Assembly (NCBI GenBank): GCA_016208805.1
Contig: JACQXL010000122.1
Coordinates: forward strand, 1-15,519
Length of the DNA: 15,519 nt
Direction of reading: 5' to 3'
Origin: Planctomycetota bacterium
GTDB taxonomy: Bacteria > Planctomycetota > MHYJ01 > JACQXL01
Numbering within the stretch: the stretch's first letter is position 1; each line of letters begins with the position of its first letter. Below are positions 11,021 through 15,519 of the stretch, in pieces. The notes below the pieces were generated by a model. It worked only from the letters and a program-made list of their open reading frames with translations, did no database searches and was not told the origin of the DNA. Both the position numbers and the translations under genes were made by a program.

Positions 11021-12730
11021 ATGCCGAAGGATTATCAGAGTTACAGTAAGGAAGAGTTAATCAGGGAATTAGATAAACTAAAGAAACAGAAAAAATACGG
11101 CCTGGTCTGGGAGGATAAGCCCGAAGATGTGGTTGAATTGTGCAAGACCAAACTGCCGGTACTTAAAGAGGTCAAATCCAAGGAAATAATCACGGATAAA
11201 GACAAGCCAATTAATATCCTGATTGAAGGCGATAATTATCACGCCCTGTCCGTCCTCAATTACACCCACGAGAAAAAGATTGATGTTATCTACATTGACC
11301 CACCATATAATACCGGGAATAAGGATTTTATCTACAATGATAAATATGTAGATATGGAAGATGGTTATCGCCATAGTAAATGGCTTTCGTTTATGGAGAG
11401 TAGGTTAAAATTAGCAAGAAGTTTGTTAAAACATACTGGCGTAATTTTTATTTCTATTGATGATAACGAGGTGGCTCAATTAAAAATACTTTGTGATACA
11501 ATTTTCGGAGAACAAAACCTTATCGCAGATTTTATCTGGAATAGCACAAAATCTATCACAAATCCTGCGCTCGTCTCAATTGCCCATACATATAATCTTA
11601 CTTATGCAAAAGACAAATCAGTCTATGATTTGAAACACAGAAAAAACTTCAAACTACCAGCAATTTTAGAAGGATTTAATAATCCAGATAACGATCCAAG
11701 AGGTCCGTGGAAAGCAGACCCATTTGAAGCAGGGGGAACCAGACCAAATCAAATGTATCCGATAACAAACCCTATCACAAAAGAGGTATTTCACCCGAAT
11801 AAAGGGAACTGCTGGAAAAACGATCTGAACAAGTTTAAAGAACTTCTTGCTGATAATCGGATTGTATTCGGAAAAGACGGGAAAGGACGACCGCAACGCA
11901 AACGTTTCATTTGGGAAGCAAAAGAAAGAGGACTTACTTCTAATACTTGGTGGGATGATATTGGAACTACCACTAATGGCACAATGGAACTTAAAAACAT
12001 TCTTGGAGATAAACTATTTAATAATCCCAAACCAGTTTCGTTAATCAGAAAGATTTTACTTCTTGCCTCGCAAAGAGATTCAACTGTTTTGGACTTCATG
12101 GCTGGTTCTGGCACCACGGGCCATGCTGTTTTAGAACTCAATAAAGAAGGCGGTGGTAATCGGCAGTTTATCCTCTGCACCAATAACGAAAATAATATTT
12201 GCACTGATGTTTGTTACCCAAGGATAGAAAAGGCAATCCAGGGTTATAAGAATCTAAAAGGTGAGAAGGTTGAGGGTTTAGGTGGAAATCTAAAATACTT
12301 TAAGACCGACTTCGTGGATGCAGAGCCAACTGACAAGAATAAGAAGAAACTGACGGATGAGGCAACCGAGATGCTCTGTATCTGTGAGGGAACGTTTACT
12401 TCCGTAGTAGATAGTAAACAGTATAAAGTATACAGGAATGGCAACCACTTTACCGGTATTATATTTGACCAGTTAGCCATACCGGCGTTTAAGAAGGCGA
12501 TAAAGAAAATCGGCCCCATTAGAGTCGACAACGGCAAGGATAACAATAATAGTCGGAAGTCTCAGTCACCGGCTTCGGACGACTCTAACGGGGTAAACAA
12601 ATTCAGCGTCTATGTATTCTCTTTAGGCGATGATACCTTTGACGAAGAGTTTGAGGATATGAAGCAAAAGGTCAAGTTATCACCTATACCGGAGGCGATA
12701 TTGAGGGTGTATCGGAGGATTTTTAAGTAG
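11021..12730 (+). CDS. mod: Type III restriction-modification DNA N6-adenine methyltransferase (Mod)
   Basis: From ATG 11021 the protein has 569 residues. Its start, SKEELIRELDKLKKQKKYGLVWEDKPEDVVE, is typical for type III Mod. DPPYNTG at 93-99 is the catalytic motif and DFMAGSGTTG at 358-367 the AdoMet site; this order defines the beta class of N6-adenine methyltransferases. The region between them holds the target-recognition domain and is visibly more AT-rich than the ends, which suggests recombination. The C-terminal part, with SVYVFSLGDDTFDEEFED, is characteristic of the family. Residues about 498-525 (IRVDNGKDNNNSRKSQS...) come from an 80-bp palindromic insertion. The frame extends back to 10781, but only through repeat DNA. 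Mod gives the system its sequence specificity, works alone as a methyltransferase and joins Res for cleavage. Confidence 0.93.
   Translation: MPKDYQSYSKEELIRELDKLKKQKKYGLVWEDKPEDVVELCKTKLPVLKEVKSKEIITDKDKPINILIEGDNYHALSVLNYTHEKKIDVIYIDPPYNTGNKDFIYNDKYVDMEDGYRHSKWLSFMESRLKLARSLLKHTGVIFISIDDNEVAQLKILCDTIFGEQNLIADFIWNSTKSITNPALVSIAHTYNLTYAKDKSVYDLKHRKNFKLPAILEGFNNPDNDPRGPWKADPFEAGGTRPNQMYPITNPITKEVFHPNKGNCWKNDLNKFKELLADNRIVFGKDGKGRPQRKRFIWEAKERGLTSNTWWDDIGTTTNGTMELKNILGDKLFNNPKPVSLIRKILLLASQRDSTVLDFMAGSGTTGHAVLELNKEGGGNRQFILCTNNENNICTDVCYPRIEKAIQGYKNLKGEKVEGLGGNLKYFKTDFVDAEPTDKNKKKLTDEATEMLCICEGTFTSVVDSKQYKVYRNGNHFTGIIFDQLAIPAFKKAIKKIGPIRVDNGKDNNNSRKSQSPASDDSNGVNKFSVYVFSLGDDTFDEEFEDMKQKVKLSPIPEAILRVYRRIFK
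12514..12593. repeat. 80-bp palindromic insertion in mod
   Basis: CCCCATTAGAGTCG (12514-12527) and CGACTCTAACGGGG (12580-12593) pair at 13 of 14 positions, with smaller inverted words inside (AGTCGGAAG...CTTCGGAC). The encoded asparagine- and serine-rich stretch interrupts a segment that in family members runs directly from the AFKKAIKK helix to the SVYVFSLGDD strand. The insertion keeps the frame. Confidence 0.65.
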
Positions 12731-12731
12731 A

Positions 12732-12749
12732 GCCACAGATTACACAGAT
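12732..12749 (+). repeat. Copy 2 of the 18-bp inverted repeat flanking mod
   Basis: GCCACAGATTACACAGAT directly follows the mod stop codon and is the exact inverse of the copy at 10479-10496. It ends five bases before the DUF3800 ATG and occupies the place of that gene's ribosome-binding site. Confidence 0.6.
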
Positions 12750-12754
12750 AAAAC

Positions 12755-13687
12755 ATGAAAGACCTATTTGGACAAGAAATTAACTTGAATTCAAAGTTTA
12801 CATTATTTCATGATGAATCAAATTGTGAAATATCAGGGTTTCTATATCACGGATTTTTATTTGTTAATAATAAAGGCGGAAGAGAAATACTGGATAAATT
12901 AAAGGGTATTAAGAAAAGTCATAATAGAGAAAATCGTGAAATACACTTTAATGAGTTAAACCAACATTCTAAATCTCCCAATGGAGCAAAAACAAATATT
13001 GCTCTGGAATGGTTAGATTTAGCAAAAGAGAAATTAGAAAGCGATAGTATTAAATTCTATTTATTTGGGATTAATAAAAGTAATATAAATGATTTTTGGA
13101 ATAATCAAAAAACATTTGATGAAAATGTATACCTTGAGTTCTTTGAAATAGGATTAAAATCTGCTATCAGATGGTTTAATTTAGATAGGATTACTTGCAC
13201 ATTTTTAGATAACGGCAAACACGATGCGGAAAGAAGGAGAAGAATTTGTTGGCTTAATAATGGTTTCTTTACTAAAAAACCATCCCATGAAATTAACACT
13301 AAAAACGTGAGGGCGCTAAGTTCGGATGAAACCGTATCGAAATCAGAATTTTCCAATTTTATTCAGTTAGTTGATATTCTTACGGGAGTAGCACGGTCAT
13401 CGTTTGTTCAGATGGGAGAGAGTCAAAAAGGACAGAAAGAATGTGTTGATAAGTTCATAGATATCGTAGAGAGATTTAATAATCGAAAGAAAGCATATAA
13501 CACCAAAAGTAAATACTGGAAGAAATTTTGTATCCAGTTCTTTCCTACTCAAAACGCTCTGACTAAACAGGAGTTTTTAGATAACGATATACAAAATGTA
13601 TTAAAAAGAGGTGTCGCATACTGCGACAGACCAACATATAAACAATGTTTAGCGGAAGAACAAAACCTAAAATTTAGTTTTAAATAA
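12755..13687 (+). CDS. DUF3800-like protein in the type III R-M locus
   Basis: The 310-residue protein has two features of DUF3800: an early FTLFHDESNCEISGFLYHGFLFV strand pair with the Asp-Glu-Ser motif at residues 20-22, and a late SNFIQLVDILTGVAR segment (about 202-216), equivalent to the family's S..QLADLLAGA. These acidic residues suggest an RNase H-like fold, and the family is often found in defence and mobile regions, but no function is established. The gene is strikingly AT-rich with AT-ending codons (many AAA, TTA, GAA, AAT), unlike the efflux genes and the ends of mod, which points to foreign origin. It starts 24 bp after mod with no Shine-Dalgarno, only a dispersed repeat. Its stop is one base before a relic that resembles a res gene start. 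Confidence 0.65.
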   Translation: MKDLFGQEINLNSKFTLFHDESNCEISGFLYHGFLFVNNKGGREILDKLKGIKKSHNRENREIHFNELNQHSKSPNGAKTNIALEWLDLAKEKLESDSIKFYLFGINKSNINDFWNNQKTFDENVYLEFFEIGLKSAIRWFNLDRITCTFLDNGKHDAERRRRICWLNNGFFTKKPSHEINTKNVRALSSDETVSKSEFSNFIQLVDILTGVARSSFVQMGESQKGQKECVDKFIDIVERFNNRKKAYNTKSKYWKKFCIQFFPTQNALTKQEFLDNDIQNVLKRGVAYCDRPTYKQCLAEEQNLKFSFK

Positions 13688-13688
13688 T

Positions 13689-13727
13689 ATGCAATTAAAA
13701 GATTATCAAGAATCCGAGACCGTGTAA
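13689..13727 (+). pseudogene. Relic of a res gene 5' end
   Basis: ATG 13689 opens MQLKDYQESETV and stops at 13725-13727. The intact res gene downstream starts MQLKQYQETAITE, so seven of the first eight residues agree and the ninth is Ser against Thr. The bases differ at many synonymous positions, and the relic's codons are AT-rich like the DUF3800 gene. It appears to be the start of another res gene lost when the YhcG-type gene came in. It is too short to be sure. Confidence 0.45.
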
Positions 13728-13742
13728 TTAAAGGATTAGGAT

Positions 13743-14780
13743 ATGAATGAGAATAAATCATTGACTCGTATTAGTGTTAATAAGGATTACCGGGTATTGC
13801 TTCAGGAAATCAAGCAACGGGTTTACCGGTCGCAATACGAGGCGCTTAAAGCGGTTAATAAGGAACTTATTTCGCTTTATTGGGATATTGGGAAAATGGT
13901 TGTTGGGCGTCAGGAAAAATACGGTTGGGGTAAGGCAGTCGTCGAGAATCTGGCAAGAGATTTACAGCAGGAATTTCCGGGTATACTTGGTTTCTCAAAA
14001 GATAATATCTGGCGGATGCGGAAGTTTTACCTGTGTTATGGTCAAAACCAAAAACTTGCACCACTGGTGCAAGAAATAAGCTGGGCAAAAAACATAGTTA
14101 TACTTGAATCCTGCCAGAATGATTTGGAACGTGAGTTTTATATCCGGATGACCCGCAAGCTCGGCTGGTCAAAGAACGTATTGATTCATCAGATAGATAA
14201 TAAGACATACCAAAAAACGCTGATTAACCAGACAAATTTTGATAAGGCATTGCCGATTAAAATCAGGAATCAAGCCAAACTCGCCGTTAAGGACGAATAT
14301 ACCTTTGATTTCCTGGAACTGGGCGAGGAACACAGTGAACTTGAATTGGAACGCGCCATGATACAAAAGGTGAATAGATTCCTGGTGGAAATGGGCGGGA
14401 TATTTACGTTTATGGGCAACCAATTCCGTCTTGAAATCAACGGCAAGGAGTTTTTCATTGATATCCTGCTTTATCACCGGCGCCTGAAATGTCTGGTGGC
14501 AATTGAGTTAAAGATTGGCGAATTCAAGCCGGAATATGCCGGCAAGATGCAATTCTATCTTTCTGCATTAGACGATTTGGTAAAAATGAGGAATGAAAAC
14601 CCATCTATCGGCATCATCCTTTGCCGTGATAAAGACAGGACGATTGTGGAATACGCCTTGCGGGATAGCAGAAAACCGATAGGCGTCGCCACATATAGAA
14701 TAATGACCAAGTTGCCTATGGGCTTGAGAAAAGAACTGCCTTCACCGAAACAAGTATCAAGATTGCTTGAAGAAATATAA
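13743..14780 (+). CDS. yhcG: YhcG/DUF1016-type PD-(D/E)XK nuclease
   Basis: The 345-residue protein has the two-domain layout of the YhcG family. The N-terminal DUF1016 domain (about 15-140) includes NKELISLYWDIGKMVVGRQE, GWGKAVVENLARDLQQEFP and GFSKDNIWRMRKFY. The C-terminal nuclease domain has FFIDILLYHRRLKCLVAIELKIGEFKPEYAGKMQFYL, giving the catalytic set D240, E255 and K257 of the PD-(D/E)XK fold. Family members are linked to recombination-promoted and defence-associated nucleases and often sit inside restriction-modification loci as cargo. AAAGGA seven bases before ATG 13743 supports the start. The gene lies between the res relic and the intact res gene, 10 bp upstream of the latter, so it is probably co-transcribed. 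Its effect on the R-M system is not known. Confidence 0.85.
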   Translation: MNENKSLTRISVNKDYRVLLQEIKQRVYRSQYEALKAVNKELISLYWDIGKMVVGRQEKYGWGKAVVENLARDLQQEFPGILGFSKDNIWRMRKFYLCYGQNQKLAPLVQEISWAKNIVILESCQNDLEREFYIRMTRKLGWSKNVLIHQIDNKTYQKTLINQTNFDKALPIKIRNQAKLAVKDEYTFDFLELGEEHSELELERAMIQKVNRFLVEMGGIFTFMGNQFRLEINGKEFFIDILLYHRRLKCLVAIELKIGEFKPEYAGKMQFYLSALDDLVKMRNENPSIGIILCRDKDRTIVEYALRDSRKPIGVATYRIMTKLPMGLRKELPSPKQVSRLLEEI

Positions 14781-14790
14781 AGAAACTTTT

Positions 14791-15519
14791 ATGCAACTAA
14801 AACAATATCAGGAAACGGCTATTACGGAATTGCTGGATAAGGCCAAGAAACTGCTGGTCTATACCGGCAATAAGAAGATGGTTTTTAAGGCGCCGACCGG
14901 TTCGGGCAAGACCATTATGATGGCCGAGTTCCTCAAGCGTCTGGTGGATGACAGCGAGGTCAAGTCGCCATTATCATTTATCTGGACTGCCCCAAGGCAA
15001 CTTCATATCCAGAGCCGAACTAAGTTGGAAACATACTTTGAGGATACCCGCGCCCTGAAATGCTCGTTCTTTGAAGACCTTGATGATACCAACATCGGCC
15101 AGAACGAGGTCCTGTTCTTTAACTGGGAAAGCATCAATCGGGAAGACAATATCTATATCCGCGAGAATGAACGGGATAATAACCTCTCTAATGCGCTGTC
15201 AAAGACAAAAGAAGATGGCAGGCAGATTATCCTGGTTATAGACGAATGCCACCACCACGCCATCACCGACATATCGCAGGGATTAATCCAGATGATTGAC
15301 CCGAAACTGACCATAGAGGTTTCGGCTACGCCGGTGGTTACAGGCCCGGATGAGACGGTTACGGCGCAGTTGGACGATGTCAAGGTAGAGGGAATGATTA
15401 AGAAGGCCGTGCTACTGAATCCTGAATTTGAGAATATATTAAAGGACGGTAAGGTAGAGAGTAGGTTAAATACCGACACTGAGGATATCGTCATAGACGC
15501 GGCCCTTAAAAAGCGCAAG
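14791..15519 (+). CDS. res: Type III restriction enzyme helicase/nuclease subunit (Res), 5' part
   Basis: The frame opens at ATG 14791 and is still open at the window end after 243 codons. It begins MQLKQYQETAITELLDKAKK, the usual Q-motif-like start. Walker A is APTGSGKT (34-41), the Walker B/DExH box is DECH (151-154), followed by HH, and motif III is SATP (178-181). These are superfamily 2 helicase motifs of the Res subunit, which uses ATP to communicate between sites and cleaves DNA only when complexed with Mod. The C-terminal nuclease domain lies outside the window. The start lacks a strong Shine-Dalgarno, but it lies 10 bp after the YhcG-type stop, consistent with translational coupling. 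Base composition matches the bulk of the window rather than the AT-rich DUF3800 gene. Confidence 0.92.
   Translation, partial: MQLKQYQETAITELLDKAKKLLVYTGNKKMVFKAPTGSGKTIMMAEFLKRLVDDSEVKSPLSFIWTAPRQLHIQSRTKLETYFEDTRALKCSFFEDLDDTNIGQNEVLFFNWESINREDNIYIRENERDNNLSNALSKTKEDGRQIILVIDECHHHAITDISQGLIQMIDPKLTIEVSATPVVTGPDETVTAQLDDVKVEGMIKKAVLLNPEFENILKDGKVESRLNTDTEDIVIDAALKKRK

Noticed and set aside
13688..13750. Short frame ending RLSRIRDRVIKGLGYE before the YhcG gene
   Set aside because: It has no start codon and begins after a stop; it overlaps the res relic in another frame and I could not link it to a family.

Overview
The window looks like chromosomal DNA of a Gram-negative bacterium: it has a TolC-type outer-membrane channel, an RND efflux pump and a lipoprotein signal peptide. 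The short intergenic repeats (families built on ACAGATTACACAGAT, CGCAGATTTTCGC and ACCGCAGAG) and the IS630-like helix-turn-helix fragment remind me of uncultured environmental lineages such as Planctomycetota. No marker here settles the phylum, so that is only a guess.

Layout. 1-41 (minus): first codons of a GIY-YIG protein whose Shine-Dalgarno sits in a perfect hairpin. 98-655: no gene, but a G-rich tract and short repeats. 656-1545: decayed region with a truncated transposase-type HTH gene, a frameshifted membrane-anchored protein, and a second copy of that protein's last 15 codons beyond a repeat element. 1582-8179: an efflux operon (strong promoter, hairpin-rich leader, TetR regulator, TolC-like channel, membrane-fusion protein, RND pump). 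8156-8288: a 133-bp non-coding mobile element with terminal inverted repeats and an 11-bp target duplication, inserted in the last codons of the pump gene. 8314-10435: a small zinc-ribbon protein, ribosomal protein bS21, a frameshifted lipoprotein gene (minus strand) and an FtsQ/POTRA-type division protein. 10436-11020: a non-coding stretch with a G-quadruplex tract and a 22-bp-periodic tandem array of about 16 units. 11021-15519: a type III restriction-modification locus (mod, a DUF3800 gene, a relic of a res 5' end, a YhcG/DUF1016 nuclease gene, and res running off the end).

How the genes work together. TetR probably represses its own promoter and so the tripartite pump that exports small toxic compounds across both membranes. 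Mod and Res form a DNA-modification and restriction pair. The DUF3800 and YhcG genes between them, which are AT-rich or of nuclease type, suggest a composite defence island assembled by successive insertions.

The most striking theme is small palindromic elements. One is a MITE-like element whose insertion can be reversed on paper to recover the ancestral end of the pump gene. Others lie inside coding sequence: in frame in tetR, the tolC-like gene and mod, and at the point of frame loss in the lipoprotein gene and the membrane-protein pseudogene.
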